Below the pieces are notes generated by a model that worked only from the letters and a program-made list of their open reading frames with translations, did not search any database and was not told where the DNA came from. Shown piece after piece: positions 8,083 through 16,985 of a stretch of DNA of 64,000 bases (positions within the stretch are counted from its first letter, which is position 1; every line of letters starts with the position of its first letter). This DNA is from Bradyrhizobium sp. AZCC 2176 (GTDB lineage Bacteria; Pseudomonadota; Alphaproteobacteria; Rhizobiales; Xanthobacteraceae): assembly GCF_036924645.1 (NCBI RefSeq), contig NZ_JAZHRX010000001.1, forward strand, positions 1,798,001 through 1,862,000. Direction: 5' to 3'. A program made the position numbers and the translations under genes.

Positions 8083-9087
8083 CTACTCCTCCACGCCGGC
8101 TTCGTGCGGCGTGAACTCATACACCGATGAGCAGAACTCGCAGGTCACCACCACCTTGTCGTCTTTCACCATCTCGGCGCGATCTTTCGGCGCAAAGCTC
8201 TTCAGCATGGCCGAGACCGCATCGCGCGAACAAGAGCATTGCGCGCGCAGCGGCAGCGGCGTGAACACGCGCACGCCGCGTTCGTGAAACAACCGGTACA
8301 GCAGCCGCTCGCCCGACAGATCGGGATCGATCAGTTCGACATCCTCGACGGTGCCGATCAGCGACTGGCCCTCGACCCAGGCATCGTCCTCGGCAACGGA
8401 ATGCGGCACCGCGCCGTCAGGCGCATCGCCGGGATGCAGGTCGGCCTGCCGCGCCCGCTCGGGCGCCTTCGGCAGGAACTGCAGCAGCATGCCGCCGGCG
8501 CGCCAGCGATGTTTTCCGCCGTCGCCGCCGCGCCATTCCTCGCCGACCGCGAGCCGCACGCGGGTGGGGATCTGCTCGGAGCGCAGGAAATATTCATGCG
8601 CGGCATCTTCCAGGCTGCCGCCGTCGAGCGCCACCAGGCCCTGGTAGCGGCTCATGTCCGCCCCCTGGTCGATGGTCATCGCGAGATGACCCTTGCCGAG
8701 CAGCGCGCCGGAATCCTGGCCGTCCTTCAGCCGCCTGGCATCATAGCGCGCATAGGCGCGCAGGCGATCGGGTGCCTGGAAATCGACGATCAGGAACGAC
8801 ACCGGGCCGTCGGTCTGCGTCTGCATGATGAAGCGGCCGTCGAATTTCAGCGCCGAGCCGAGCAGCGTCGCCAGCACGATCGCCTCACCGAGCAGCTTAC
8901 CGACGGCGGGCGGATAATCGTGCTTGGTCAGGATGTCATCGAGCGCGGGGCCGAGCCGGGTCAGCCGTCCGCGCAGATCGAGCGCTGCGACCTCGAACGG
9001 CAGCACCGCGTCGTCAACGGGAACGGACGACGGCGCGCGAACGGGCGCCTCGGTCGTGATTTTGATGTCGGGGGATTGTGAGATCAT
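8083..9087 (-). CDS. hslO: Hsp33 redox-regulated chaperone
   Basis: A 334-residue cytoplasmic holdase activated by oxidation. The N-terminal Hsp33 domain includes 'LLGEAIVLATLLGSALKFDGRFIMQ' and 'GPVSFLIVDF'. The C-terminal zinc site has the CxC of 'QCSCSRD' and the CxxC of 'CEFCSSVY', the four redox-active cysteines. The tail extends about 20 residues beyond the last cysteine pair. It is the last gene of an argD-argF-hslO minus-strand run, separated from argF by a short REP-type palindrome. Confidence 0.95.
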   Translation of the reverse strand: MISQSPDIKITTEAPVRAPSSVPVDDAVLPFEVAALDLRGRLTRLGPALDDILTKHDYPPAVGKLLGEAIVLATLLGSALKFDGRFIMQTQTDGPVSFLIVDFQAPDRLRAYARYDARRLKDGQDSGALLGKGHLAMTIDQGADMSRYQGLVALDGGSLEDAAHEYFLRSEQIPTRVRLAVGEEWRGGDGGKHRWRAGGMLLQFLPKAPERARQADLHPGDAPDGAVPHSVAEDDAWVEGQSLIGTVEDVELIDPDLSGERLLYRLFHERGVRVFTPLPLRAQCSCSRDAVSAMLKSFAPKDRAEMVKDDKVVVTCEFCSSVYEFTPHEAGVEE

Positions 9088-9154
9088 GGCGCTCTATCTG
9101 GGGTCTGAAGGTGCGAAACGGAAGGGGCTGAAGGCGGCGAAACGATCTCCGCAC

Positions 9155-9193
9155 GTCGTCCCTGCGTTCGCCTGCGTTCGCAGGGACGACAAT
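9155..9193. repeat. REP palindrome between argF and hslO
   Basis: GTCGTCCCTGCG and its complement CGCAGGGACGAC face each other across a 'ttcgcctgcgtt' centre (about 9157-9191). The same GTCCCTGC/GCAGGGAC arms occur at 12,441-12,567 and form the target split by the IS element at 28,890/30,388. The unit touches the argF stop codon, so it would form a hairpin at the 3' end of the argF message. Confidence 0.85.
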
Positions 9194-10122
9194 CACGCCA
9201 CTTCGTTAAAGCACCAGGCCAGAATGCCCTTTTGCGCGTGCAGGCGATTTTCGGCCTCATCGAACACGACCGATTGCGGGCCGTCGATCACCTCGTCGGT
9301 GACTTCCTCGCCGCGATGCGCGGGCAGGCAGTGCATGAAGATCGCATCCTTGCTGGCCAGCGACATCAGCTTCTCGTTGACCTGATAAGGCTTCAGCACG
9401 TTGTGGCGGTGCTCGCCGTCCTTGTCGCCCATCGACACCCACGTGTCCGTGACGACGCAATCGGCGCCGCGGACCGCGGCCTCGGGATCGTTGCCGAGCA
9501 CGATCGGGGCTTGCGTTGCCTTGATCCAATCCTTCATCGCCTTGTTCGGCGCGAGTTGCGGCGGGGTCGCGACATTGAGCTTGAACTTGAAACGCTCGGC
9601 TGCATGCGCCCACGACGCCAGCACGTTGTTGTCGTCGCCGGTCCAGGCGACCGTCCTGCCCTCGATCGGTCCGCGATGTTCCTCGAAGGTCATCAGATCG
9701 GCCATCACCTGGCAGGGATGCGAGCGCCGCGTCAGGCCATTGATCACGGGCACGGTGGCGTGCGCCGCCAATTCCAGCAGCGCGTCGTGATTGAGGATGC
9801 GGATCATGATCGCATCGACATAGCGCGACAGCACGCGCGCGGTGTCGGCGATGGTCTCGCCGCGGCCGAGTTGCATTTCCGCGCCGGTCAGCATGATGGA
9901 CTCGCCGCCGAGTTGGCGCATGCCGACGTCGAACGACACCCGCGTGCGGGTCGACGGGCGTTCGAAGATCATCGCCAGCGTCTTGCCTTCGAGCGGCTTC
10001 CCGGCCTTTTCATGCGCCTTCAGCTTCGCCTTCATGTCGGCGCTGGCGGCCAGCATGTTGCGCAATTCGGCGAGCGGCAGTTCGCTGATGTCGAGGAAGT
10101 GACGGACGGACTTGCTCATCAT
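9193..10122 (-). CDS. argF: ornithine carbamoyltransferase
   Basis: A 309-residue enzyme that makes citrulline from ornithine and carbamoyl phosphate in arginine synthesis. Diagnostic sites are the carbamoyl-phosphate loop '[13 protein letters not shown]', '[14 protein letters not shown]', the ornithine-site 'WVSMGD' and '[12 protein letters not shown]'. The length is normal. Two adjacent ATG codons (10,122 and 10,119) are possible starts. The first overlaps the argD stop as ATGA, pointing to translational coupling. Confidence 0.95.
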   Translation of the reverse strand: MMSKSVRHFLDISELPLAELRNMLAASADMKAKLKAHEKAGKPLEGKTLAMIFERPSTRTRVSFDVGMRQLGGESIMLTGAEMQLGRGETIADTARVLSRYVDAIMIRILNHDALLELAAHATVPVINGLTRRSHPCQVMADLMTFEEHRGPIEGRTVAWTGDDNNVLASWAHAAERFKFKLNVATPPQLAPNKAMKDWIKATQAPIVLGNDPEAAVRGADCVVTDTWVSMGDKDGEHRHNVLKPYQVNEKLMSLASKDAIFMHCLPAHRGEEVTDEVIDGPQSVVFDEAENRLHAQKGILAWCFNEVA

Positions 10123-11327
10123 CCCGCCGCCTTCTTCAACTGATTGCCTGATAGCGCGACGCAGGCGCGCTCGAGCATCTGGACGGACTCGTCGATCTCA
10201 GCCTCGGTCACGATCAACGGCGCCAGGAACCGCACCACATTGTCGCCGGCGCCGACGGTGAGCAATCTCTCGCCGCGCAATGCATTGACGAGATCGCCCG
10301 ATGGCACCACAGCCTTGACGCCGACCAGCAGCCCCTCACCGCGCACTTCCGAAAGCACGGCGGGATAGCGATCGACCACGGAAGCCAGTTTCTGTTTCAA
10401 CAGCAGCGACATCTTCTGTACGTGGTCGAAGAAGCCGGGCTTCAGCATCACGTCGAGCACAGCGTTGGCGGAAGCGATCGCCAGCGGATTGCCGCCGAAG
10501 GTCGAGCCGTGCGAGCCGGGCGTCATGCCGGAAGCAGCTTCCGCGGTCGCCAGCACCGCGCCGATCGGAAAACCGCCGCCGAGCGCCTTTGCCAGCGACA
10601 TCACATCCGGCGTCACGCCGACGCGCTTGTAGGCGAAGAGATCGCCGGTGCGGCCCATGCCGGTCTGCACCTCGTCGAACGCCAGCAACAGGCCATGCTC
10701 GTCGCAGAGCTGGCGCAGCGCCTTGAAGAAAGATTGCGGCGCGGAGCGCACACCGCCCTCGCCCTGCACCGGCTCGATCAGGATGCCCGCGGTGTGCGGC
10801 CCGATCGCTTTCTTCACCGCTTCGAGATCGCCATGCGGCACCTGGTCAAAACCGTCCATCGGCGGCCCAAAGCCTTCGAGATATTTGGCGGAGCCGGTCG
10901 CGGCGAGCGTGCCGAGTGTGCGGCCGTGGAACGCGCCCTCGAAGGTGATGAGCCGATAGCGTTCGGGATGTCCCTTGGAGAATTGATAGCGGCGCACGAC
11001 CTTGATCACGCCTTCCATCGCTTCCGCACCCGAATTGCAGAAGAACACAAGGTCGGCAAAGCTCTGCTCACAGAGCCGCGCGGCGAGCTTCTCGCCATCC
11101 GGGCTCCTGAACAGGTTCGACATGTGCCAGAGCTTTGTCGACTGTTCCTGCAGCGCCTTGATCAGATGCGGATGGCAGTGACCCAGCGCATTGACCGCGA
11201 CGCCCGAGGTGAAGTCGAGATAGCGCTCGCCATTGGTTGCCGTAAGCCAGCAGCCTTCGCCGCTTTCGAAGCCGAGATCGACCCTGGCGAAGACGGGGAG
11301 CAGATGCGACGTGGCGCTATTGGTCAT
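10119..11327 (-). CDS. argD: acetylornithine aminotransferase
   Basis: A 402-residue class-III PLP aminotransferase converting N-acetylglutamate semialdehyde to N-acetylornithine; many homologues also serve as succinyl-diaminopimelate aminotransferase. '[19 protein letters not shown]' binds the cofactor phosphate, '[15 protein letters not shown]' supplies the ring-stacking Asp, and the Schiff-base lysine is in '[14 protein letters not shown]'. It is the first gene of argD-argF-hslO. Its roughly 100-base leader contains alternative hairpins (see the separate entry). Confidence 0.93.
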   Translation of the reverse strand: MTNSATSHLLPVFARVDLGFESGEGCWLTATNGERYLDFTSGVAVNALGHCHPHLIKALQEQSTKLWHMSNLFRSPDGEKLAARLCEQSFADLVFFCNSGAEAMEGVIKVVRRYQFSKGHPERYRLITFEGAFHGRTLGTLAATGSAKYLEGFGPPMDGFDQVPHGDLEAVKKAIGPHTAGILIEPVQGEGGVRSAPQSFFKALRQLCDEHGLLLAFDEVQTGMGRTGDLFAYKRVGVTPDVMSLAKALGGGFPIGAVLATAEAASGMTPGSHGSTFGGNPLAIASANAVLDVMLKPGFFDHVQKMSLLLKQKLASVVDRYPAVLSEVRGEGLLVGVKAVVPSGDLVNALRGERLLTVGAGDNVVRFLAPLIVTEAEIDESVQMLERACVALSGNQLKKAAG

Positions 11328-11396
11328 GGCAATTCACTGAAGGTTTGAGACCTGCTTTTGAACCTGCCGCGGAGCACACGCGTGCATTGGCGCGAA

Positions 11397-11452
11397 GGCG
11401 GCAACAGCCGGTCTTGCGAAAACGAAACGTGCCGCCTCTTAAGGGCGGCACG
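11397..11452 (-). promoter_or_regulatory. candidate leader hairpins upstream of argD
   Basis: Read on the argD strand, CGTGCCGCC (11,452-11,444) pairs with GGCGGCACG (11,437-11,429) across a six-base loop and is followed by TTTCGTTTTC, resembling a weak terminator. The second arm could instead pair with TTGCCGCC (11,404-11,397) further downstream. No conserved riboswitch is recognised. The region from 11,453 to 11,605 holds nothing else that I can name. Confidence 0.4.
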
Positions 11453-11605
11453 GGAGAGGTATTCTATGTGGGCGGGGGGCGCTGTCAACACACCACGAAG
11501 CTGCCTTTCCTGCACCGCAAGATAAGGAAATCCGTACGATTGCGGTGTGGTGGAAAACACGCAGTGCAATGCCTAGATGTCGGAACATGTGGACGCGCAG
11601 GCCCG

Positions 11606-11751
11606 GACTCTTGCGCCCGAGTCCCGCCATATTGTAGCTTTTGGGCCGTCGGGTACGACATCTCGTGCGGCAGTTCTGATCCCTGGAGTCCATTTTGTAC
11701 GGCGTAAACGTTCGGGCGCGGTTTTCGCGCCCGGCGAGGGCTAAGGGATTC
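11606..11751. promoter_or_regulatory. cluster of four GANTC (CcrM) sites before gcrA
   Basis: GACTC (11,606), GAGTC (11,619), GAGTC (11,686) and GATTC (11,747) fall within 146 bases just upstream of gcrA. In alphaproteobacteria CcrM methylates the adenine of GANTC, and GcrA acts at promoters carrying these sites. The cluster is therefore a plausible cell-cycle-controlled promoter region for gcrA. No -35/-10 pair is assigned. Confidence 0.5.
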
Positions 11752-11831
11752 TGACCGCAGGGATTTTTGAGACGAATGACGTCGCCAGCGCTGCCCCTGA
11801 TTGGCCGGCGCGATGCGAAGGGAAGAATACG

Positions 11832-12341
11832 ATGACGGTATTGACCTGGTCAGACGATCGCGTCGAGCAGCTTAAGAAGCTCTGGGAAGCCGGATTATCG
11901 GCGAGCCAGATCGCGGCGGAACTCGGAAATGTGACGCGAAACGCCGTGATCGGCAAAGTGCACCGGCTGGGCCTGTCCGGCCGTGCCAAGAGCCCCTCCT
12001 CGGCCGCCCCGCGGCAGCGCAAGGCACGCCCGGCCCAGCAGATGATGCGGGTGTCGCGGCCGGTCTCGCGCGGCAACACCGCGCTCGCGCACGCCTTCGA
12101 GGTCGAGATGGAGCCTGATCCGATCGCCTTCGACAATGTGGTGCCGATGAGCCAGCGGCTGTCGCTGCTCGAACTGAACGAGGCGACCTGCCACTGGCCG
12201 GTCGGCGATCCCTCGAGCCCGGAATTCTTCTTCTGCGGCGGCAAGGCGCTTTCGGGACTGCCCTACTGCGCGCATCACTCGCGGATTGCGTATCAGCCGG
12301 CTGCCGACCGGCGGAGGCAGCAGCCGAAGCCGACAAGGTAA
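11832..12341 (+). CDS. gcrA: GcrA cell-cycle regulator
   Basis: A 169-residue alphaproteobacterial regulator that binds RNA polymerase sigma-70 domain 2 and methylated GANTC promoters to control cell-cycle genes. The N-terminal helix-turn-helix 'WSDDRVEQLKKLWEAGLSA', followed by 'AAELGNVTRNAVIGKVHRLG', is the family signature. The C-terminal 'CHWPVGDP...FFFCGGKA...PYCAHHSRIAY' is the conserved sigma-interacting part. The linker is Arg/Ala/Pro-rich. It stands alone on the plus strand, preceded by the GANTC cluster and followed by a long stem-loop. Confidence 0.95.
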   Translation: MTVLTWSDDRVEQLKKLWEAGLSASQIAAELGNVTRNAVIGKVHRLGLSGRAKSPSSAAPRQRKARPAQQMMRVSRPVSRGNTALAHAFEVEMEPDPIAFDNVVPMSQRLSLLELNEATCHWPVGDPSSPEFFFCGGKALSGLPYCAHHSRIAYQPAADRRRQQPKPTR

Positions 12342-12353
12342 GCCACGGTTTGT

Positions 12354-12429
12354 CGTAGATCCTATGGGGTGGCAGGTGGTCAGGGGGTAAGTTGAGTTTG
12401 CGACCACCCACTCACCCAGAGGATCTACG
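12354..12429. repeat. large stem-loop just downstream of gcrA
   Basis: GTAGATCCT (12,355-12,363) pairs with AGGATCTAC (12,420-12,428), and inside it GGTGGTC (12,375-12,381) pairs with GACCACC (12,402-12,408) around a 20-base loop. Imperfect pairing links the two helices. No T-run follows, so this is not a standard terminator. It may be a repeat unit or a structured RNA end. Confidence 0.6.
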
Positions 12430-12440
12430 AACTAAATCGT

Positions 12441-12567
12441 TCGTCGTCCCTGCGAACCGCAGGGACCCATAACCACGGATGTCAGTGGTTATGCTTCGCT
12501 GGAGCTCCAGCGCGTTTCAACAATCGAGATTTGTGGTTATGGGTCCCCGCGTTCGCGGGGACGACGC
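12441..12567. repeat. composite REP element (GTCCCTGC / TATGGGTCCCC type)
   Basis: It starts with GTCGTCCCTGCG and CGCAGGGACCCATAACCAC and ends with GTGGTTATGGGTCCCCGC and GCGGGGACGAC, so nested inverted repeats span the whole unit. The same architecture is seen in the element interrupted by the IS at 28,900-30,387. It separates gcrA from the convergent phoB end. Confidence 0.8.
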
Positions 12568-12596
12568 CGGAGTTTGCTGAGACAACCAGCAGAGCG

Positions 12597-13301
12597 TTAC
12601 GGCTCCACCTTCGCAAACCGGTCGTCCAGTGCATAACCCGCGCCGCGCACAGTGCGGATGGGATCCTGTTCTCGGCCCGGATTGAGCAGCTTGCGCAGGC
12701 GGCCGATATGGACGTCGACGGTGCGCTCGTCGATATAGATGTCGCGGCCCCAGACGCTGTCGAGCAACTGCTCGCGGCTGAAGACGCGGCCGGGATGTTC
12801 GAGGAAAAATTCCAATAGCCGATACTCGGTCGGGCCGAGATCGATCTGGCGGCCGGAACGCGCAACGCGCCTTTTCTCACGATCCAGTTCGATATCGCCA
12901 TAGGTCAGCACCGTGGCGAGCCGCTCGGGGCTTGCCCGCCGCAACAGGCCCTTCACCCGCGCCAAAAGCTCCGGCACCGAGAACGGCTTGACGATGTAAT
13001 CGTCGGCGCCGGTCGCCAGCCCCCGCACCCGCTCGCTCTCCTCGCCGCGTGCCGTGAGCATGATGATCGGCAACTGCTTGGTCTCCGGCCGGGCGCGCAG
13101 TCGGCGGCACAGCTCGATGCCGGACAGTCCCGGCAGCATCCAGTCGAGCACGACGAGATCGGGCACGCGCTCCTTCAGCCGCGTATCCGCATCGTCGCCG
13201 CGGGCGACGGTTTCGACATCATAACCTTCTGCGTCGAGGTTGTAGCGCAACAGCGTGGTCAGCGCTTCCTCGTCCTCGACCACCATAATGCGCGCGCTCA
13301 T
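12597..13301 (-). CDS. phoB: phosphate-regulon response regulator PhoB
   Basis: A 234-residue OmpR-family regulator activating the Pho regulon when phosphorylated by PhoR. The receiver domain has the acidic pocket 'VVEDEEAL', the phosphoacceptor Asp in 'LVVLDWMLPG' (about residue 54), the conserved Thr in 'IIMLTARGEE' and Lys in 'YIVKPFSV'. The C-terminal winged helix includes 'LLEFFLEHPGRVFSREQLLD' and 'RTVDVHIGRLRK'. It is the last gene of the pstSCAB-phoU-phoB run, 10 bases after phoU. Confidence 0.95.
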   Translation of the reverse strand: MSARIMVVEDEEALTTLLRYNLDAEGYDVETVARGDDADTRLKERVPDLVVLDWMLPGLSGIELCRRLRARPETKQLPIIMLTARGEESERVRGLATGADDYIVKPFSVPELLARVKGLLRRASPERLATVLTYGDIELDREKRRVARSGRQIDLGPTEYRLLEFFLEHPGRVFSREQLLDSVWGRDIYIDERTVDVHIGRLRKLLNPGREQDPIRTVRGAGYALDDRFAKVEP

Positions 13302-13311
13302 TCTGCTTTCC

Positions 13312-14028
13312 TCAAGTATTAGGCAGGGTCGTGGCGAACGTCGTCATGTCGCCCTTCGGGCGCTTGTCGAGCATCTGCTGTCCCTCGATCATGTAGAACA
13401 CGGTTTCGGCGATGTTGGTGGCGTGGTCGCCGATCCGCTCGATGTTCTTGGCGCAGAACATCAAATGAATACAGAACGAGATGTTGCGCGGATCCTCCAT
13501 CATATAGGTCAGGAGCTCGCGGAACAGCGAGGTGCAGATGGCGTCGACTTCCTCGTCGCCCTTCCACACCGCCATCGCCGCCGGCAGATCGTGCGCCGCA
13601 TAGGCGTCCAGCACCGACTTGACCTGCGACAGCACCAGATCGGTCATGTGTTCCAGGCCGCGCATCAGCTTGAGCGGCTGGAAATCGTTCTCCAGCGCCG
13701 CGACCCGCTTGCCCATGTTCTTGGCGAGGTCGCCGATCCGCTCCAGATCGGTGGCGACCCGCATGGCGCCGACGATTTCGCGCAGGTCGATCGCCATCGG
13801 CTGGCGCCGCGCAATCGTCAGCACCGCGCGCTCCTCGATCAGATGCTGCAGCCGGTCGATCTCGACGTCGGCTGCGACGACGCGCTTGCCGAGGGCGACG
13901 TCGCGGCGGACCAGCGCGTCGACGGATTCGGTGATCATGCGTTCAGACAGGCCACCCATCTCGGCGACGAGACGGGTCAGTTCCTGAAGGTCGCTGTCGA
14001 ACGCCTTGGCGGTGTGCTCGGATGCCAT
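13312..14028 (-). CDS. phoU: phosphate-transport regulator PhoU
   Basis: A 238-residue all-helical protein with two PhoU three-helix repeats, each carrying a metal-binding acidic motif ('DVEIDRLQHLIEER' and 'DEEVDAICTSLFREL'). It represses PhoR signalling when phosphate is plentiful and restrains Pst uptake. 'RVATDLERIGDLAKNMG' and 'KNIERIGDHATNIAE' are the matching repeat segments. It lies between pstB and phoB in the standard order, with a repeat-filled 106-base gap on the pstB side. Confidence 0.95.
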   Translation of the reverse strand: MASEHTAKAFDSDLQELTRLVAEMGGLSERMITESVDALVRRDVALGKRVVAADVEIDRLQHLIEERAVLTIARRQPMAIDLREIVGAMRVATDLERIGDLAKNMGKRVAALENDFQPLKLMRGLEHMTDLVLSQVKSVLDAYAAHDLPAAMAVWKGDEEVDAICTSLFRELLTYMMEDPRNISFCIHLMFCAKNIERIGDHATNIAETVFYMIEGQQMLDKRPKGDMTTFATTLPNT

Positions 14029-14043
14029 CTCTTATCTCCTCAA

Positions 14044-14135
14044 ATCATGGTCCGATTCTAATCGGATCATGATTTTATTTCCTCGTTTGAGCATGATCTC
14101 TTCGGAAAACCGGTTCCCACTTTTCCGGATCATGC
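14044..14135. repeat. two palindromic repeats between pstB and phoU
   Basis: ATCATGGTCCGAT (14,044-14,056) faces ATCGGATCATGAT (14,061-14,073). GCATGATC (14,091-14,098) faces GATCATGC (14,128-14,135) around 'ttcggaaaaccggttccc'. The second unit is a very common rhizobial intergenic repeat, by recall. It abuts the pstB stop codon and so would form a stem at the end of the pstB coding region within the operon transcript. Confidence 0.8.
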
Positions 14136-14956
14136 TAGCCAAACCGGCCGGTGATGTAGTCCTGGGTGCGTCGATCGCTCGGCGAGGTGAAAATCTTGTT
14201 GGTGTCGTCGAACTCGATCAGCTCGCCGAGATACATGAAGGCGGTCTTGTCGGAGACGCGCGCCGCCTGCTGCATGTTATGGGTGACGATGGCGATGGTG
14301 TAGTCCTCCGCCAGCTCCTGGATCAGTTCCTCGATCTTGGCGGTCGAGATCGGGTCGAGCGCCGAACAGGGCTCGTCGAACAGGATCACCTCGGGCCGCA
14401 CCGCGACGGTGCGGGCGATGCAGAGCCGCTGCTGCTGGCCGCCGGACAGCGACAGGCCCGAGGCATTCAGCTTGTCCTTGACCTCGTTCCACAGCGCGCC
14501 GCCGCGCAGCGCCTTTTCGACGCGGCCGTCCATCTCGGACTTGGAGATCTTTTCATACAGGCGGATGCCGAAGGCGATGTTTTCATAGATCGTCATCGGG
14601 AACGGCGTCGGCTTCTGGAACACCATGCCGACGCGGGCGCGCAGCAGATTGAGGTCGAGCTTGGGGTCGAGGATGTTGGTCTGGTCGAGCATCAACTGGC
14701 CGGTCGCCTTCTGGCCGGGATAGAGGTCGTACATCCGGTTGAAGATCCGCAGCAGGGTCGACTTGCCGCAGCCGGACGGGCCGATGAAGGCGGTGACGCG
14801 GTGGGTGCCGAGCGTCAGGTTGATGTTCTTCAGCGCATGGTGCTCGCCATAGTAAAAGTTCAGGCCGCGGGCGGTCACCTTGGGCGCGGCCTCGGGCAGC
14901 GCCACCTGCGGAACGGGTCCCGTCGCTGAGCTCACGGATACGGAGAGATCGGTCAT
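14135..14956 (-). CDS. pstB: phosphate ABC transporter ATP-binding protein PstB
   Basis: A 273-residue cytoplasmic ATPase powering phosphate import through PstCA. Walker A 'GPSGCGKST', signature '[13 protein letters not shown]', Walker B '[13 protein letters not shown]' and the H-loop 'IVTHNMQQA' are intact. It has an extra N-terminal segment of about 25 residues before '[14 protein letters not shown]'. The start overlaps the pstA stop as ATGA. It is required both for transport and for repressing PhoR signalling. Confidence 0.96.
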   Translation of the reverse strand: MTDLSVSVSSATGPVPQVALPEAAPKVTARGLNFYYGEHHALKNINLTLGTHRVTAFIGPSGCGKSTLLRIFNRMYDLYPGQKATGQLMLDQTNILDPKLDLNLLRARVGMVFQKPTPFPMTIYENIAFGIRLYEKISKSEMDGRVEKALRGGALWNEVKDKLNASGLSLSGGQQQRLCIARTVAVRPEVILFDEPCSALDPISTAKIEELIQELAEDYTIAIVTHNMQQAARVSDKTAFMYLGELIEFDDTNKIFTSPSDRRTQDYITGRFG

Positions 14957-15798
14957 TTGGATGTCCTCTCGGCGCCAAGAATGCGCGCGCCAATATTCAA
15001 GGCAAGTACGGTGAGCGTGATCAACAGGGCGCCGGCCCAGGCGAGTTGCTTCCAGTAGGCATAGGGGCTCTGGACGAAGTTGTTGATGGTGACCGGGAGG
15101 TTGGCCATCGTCTTGGTCAGGTCGAGACTGAAGAACTGGTTCGACAGCGCGGTGAACAACAGCGGCGCGGTTTCGCCGGCAACGCGGGCGGTGGCGAGCA
15201 GGACGCCGGTGATCAGGCCGGACCGGGCAGCGCGATAGGCGATCCGCCGGATCACCAGCGAGCGCGGCAGCCCGAGCGCGGATGCCGCCTCGCGCAAGGG
15301 ATTGGGCACCAGCCCCAGCATGTCCTCGGTGGTGCGAACCACCACGGGGATCACGATCACGGCCAGCGCCAGGCAGCCGGCGATCGCCGAGAAGCCGCGC
15401 ATCGGCACGACGACCGCGCCATAGATGAACAGGCCGATGATGATCGAGGGCGCGCTCAACAGGATGTCGTTGATAAAGCGGATCACCGAGGTGAGCCTGT
15501 CGTGCTTGCCATATTCGGCGAGATACGTGCCGGCGAACAGGCCGAGCGGCGCGCCGATGCCGACCCCGATCACGGTCATCATGATCGAGCCGATGATGGC
15601 GTTGCGCAGGCCGCCATCGGTCGATCCCGGCGGCGGCGTATCCTGGGCGAAGACGGCGAGGTTGATGCCGGAAAGGCCGTTGTAGAACAGCGTGAACAGG
15701 ATCAGCGCCAGCCAGGTCACACCGAACAGCGCGGCGCCGACGCAGAGCGTGCGGATGATGATGTCGTTGCGGCGGCGGGCGGCGTAGATCGGGTTCAT
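14953..15798 (-). CDS. pstA: phosphate ABC transporter permease PstA
   Basis: A 281-residue inner-membrane permease with six hydrophobic segments. The binding-protein-dependent transport EAA loop reads '[23 protein letters not shown]', which contacts PstB. The opening '[22 protein letters not shown]' is typical. It lies one base after pstC and overlaps pstB by four bases, so stoichiometric expression with its partners is likely. Confidence 0.95.
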   Translation of the reverse strand: MNPIYAARRRNDIIIRTLCVGAALFGVTWLALILFTLFYNGLSGINLAVFAQDTPPPGSTDGGLRNAIIGSIMMTVIGVGIGAPLGLFAGTYLAEYGKHDRLTSVIRFINDILLSAPSIIIGLFIYGAVVVPMRGFSAIAGCLALAVIVIPVVVRTTEDMLGLVPNPLREAASALGLPRSLVIRRIAYRAARSGLITGVLLATARVAGETAPLLFTALSNQFFSLDLTKTMANLPVTINNFVQSPYAYWKQLAWAGALLITLTVLALNIGARILGAERTSK

Positions 15799-15799
15799 G

Positions 15800-16789
15800 T
15801 CAGTTCCCCGCCTTCTTTTCCAGCCGCATCAGCATCAGCCGCGCGGCAGCGAGAACGAAGAACGTCAGAATGAACAGCAGCAGGCCGAGCAGGATCAGGC
15901 CCGACTGGTGCAGCCCGTCGCTCTCGGCGAATTCGGATGCGATCGCCGCCGAGATCGTGGTGCCCGGCGCGAAGATCGAGGACTGGATCTTGAACGAATT
16001 ACCGATGATGAAGGTCACCGCCATGGTCTCGCCGAGCGCCCGGCCGAGCGCCAGCATGATGCCGCCGATCACGCCGACCCGGGTGTAGGGAATGACGACG
16101 TTGCGGACGACTTCCCAGGTGGTGCAGCCGACGCCATAGGCCGCTTCCTTCAGCACCGGCGGCACCGTCTTGAACACATCGACCGAGATCGCGGTGATGA
16201 AGGGCAGCACCATGATCGCGAGAATGAGCGCAGCGTTGAACAGGCTGAGATAGGAGGGAGGACCTGCGAAGATCGTTCCCAGCACGGGGATGCCGTCGAA
16301 CACGCTGATCATGAATGGCTGGAACGTGTTGGCCAGGAATGGCCCCAGCACGAAGAAGCCCCACATGCCGTAGATGATCGAAGGAATGCCGGCGAGCAGC
16401 TCGACGGCAAGGCCGATCGGACGGCGCAGCCAGATCGGGCAGATTTCGGTGAGGAACACCGCAATGCCGAGGCCGACCGGAATGGCGATCATCATCGCGA
16501 TCACGGAGGTAACCAGCGTGCCGTAGATCGGGCCGAGCGCACCGAGTACCGGCGGATCGGCCGACGGCGCCCAGCGCTGCGTCCACAGGAAGGCCGCGCC
16601 ATATTCACGGATCGCGGGCCACGCGCCGACGATCAGCGAGATGATGATGCCGCCGAGGATGAGGAGAACCGAGATCGCGCAGGCGCGCGTGATCCAGTAG
16701 AAGGTGATATCGCCGAGCTTGAACGCGCTGAGGGCCCGTGCGCGATCGTAGGGTCCGGCAGCTTCCATTACGTCGCTTTCAACCGCCAT
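15800..16789 (-). CDS. pstC: phosphate ABC transporter permease PstC
   Basis: Partner permease of PstA, 329 residues from the ATG at 16,789 ('[12 protein letters not shown]'). The frame is open further upstream to 16,957, but that part runs through the intergenic hairpin and lacks family similarity. A later ATG at 16,768 is also possible. Six membrane segments and the EAA loop '[20 protein letters not shown]' are present. It lies about 200 bases after pstS, with palindromic repeats between them. Confidence 0.92.
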   Translation of the reverse strand: MAVESDVMEAAGPYDRARALSAFKLGDITFYWITRACAISVLLILGGIIISLIVGAWPAIREYGAAFLWTQRWAPSADPPVLGALGPIYGTLVTSVIAMMIAIPVGLGIAVFLTEICPIWLRRPIGLAVELLAGIPSIIYGMWGFFVLGPFLANTFQPFMISVFDGIPVLGTIFAGPPSYLSLFNAALILAIMVLPFITAISVDVFKTVPPVLKEAAYGVGCTTWEVVRNVVIPYTRVGVIGGIMLALGRALGETMAVTFIIGNSFKIQSSIFAPGTTISAAIASEFAESDGLHQSGLILLGLLLFILTFFVLAAARLMLMRLEKKAGN

Positions 16790-16852
16790 TTCTGCCACGC
16801 CAATCCCCTGTACTTTTACTCGATCCGGTTCGATCCGTCTCGTGCCCCCGAT

Positions 16853-16960
16853 GCGGTGCAGCGCTTGCGGTGCGCCGCTATTCCGGAGCCTATTTTCTTC
16901 TTGATTGGTCGCCCAATGGGTCCCGGCTCTGCGGTGCATCGTCAAGAGACGCTGCACCGC
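16853..16960. repeat. palindromic repeat in the pstS-pstC gap
   Basis: GCGGTGCAGCG (16,853-16,863) is the exact complement of CGCTGCACCGC (16,950-16,960). A shorter local stem, GCGGTGCA (16,931-16,938) with TGCACCGC (16,953-16,960), competes for the same 3' arm. The surrounding 'gggtcccggctctgcgg' text is, by recall, a dispersed Bradyrhizobium repeat. The position after pstS could protect the pstS transcript end or trim expression of pstCAB. Confidence 0.7.
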
Positions 16961-16985
16961 GTCCGGGACACAGAGTACTTGGACC

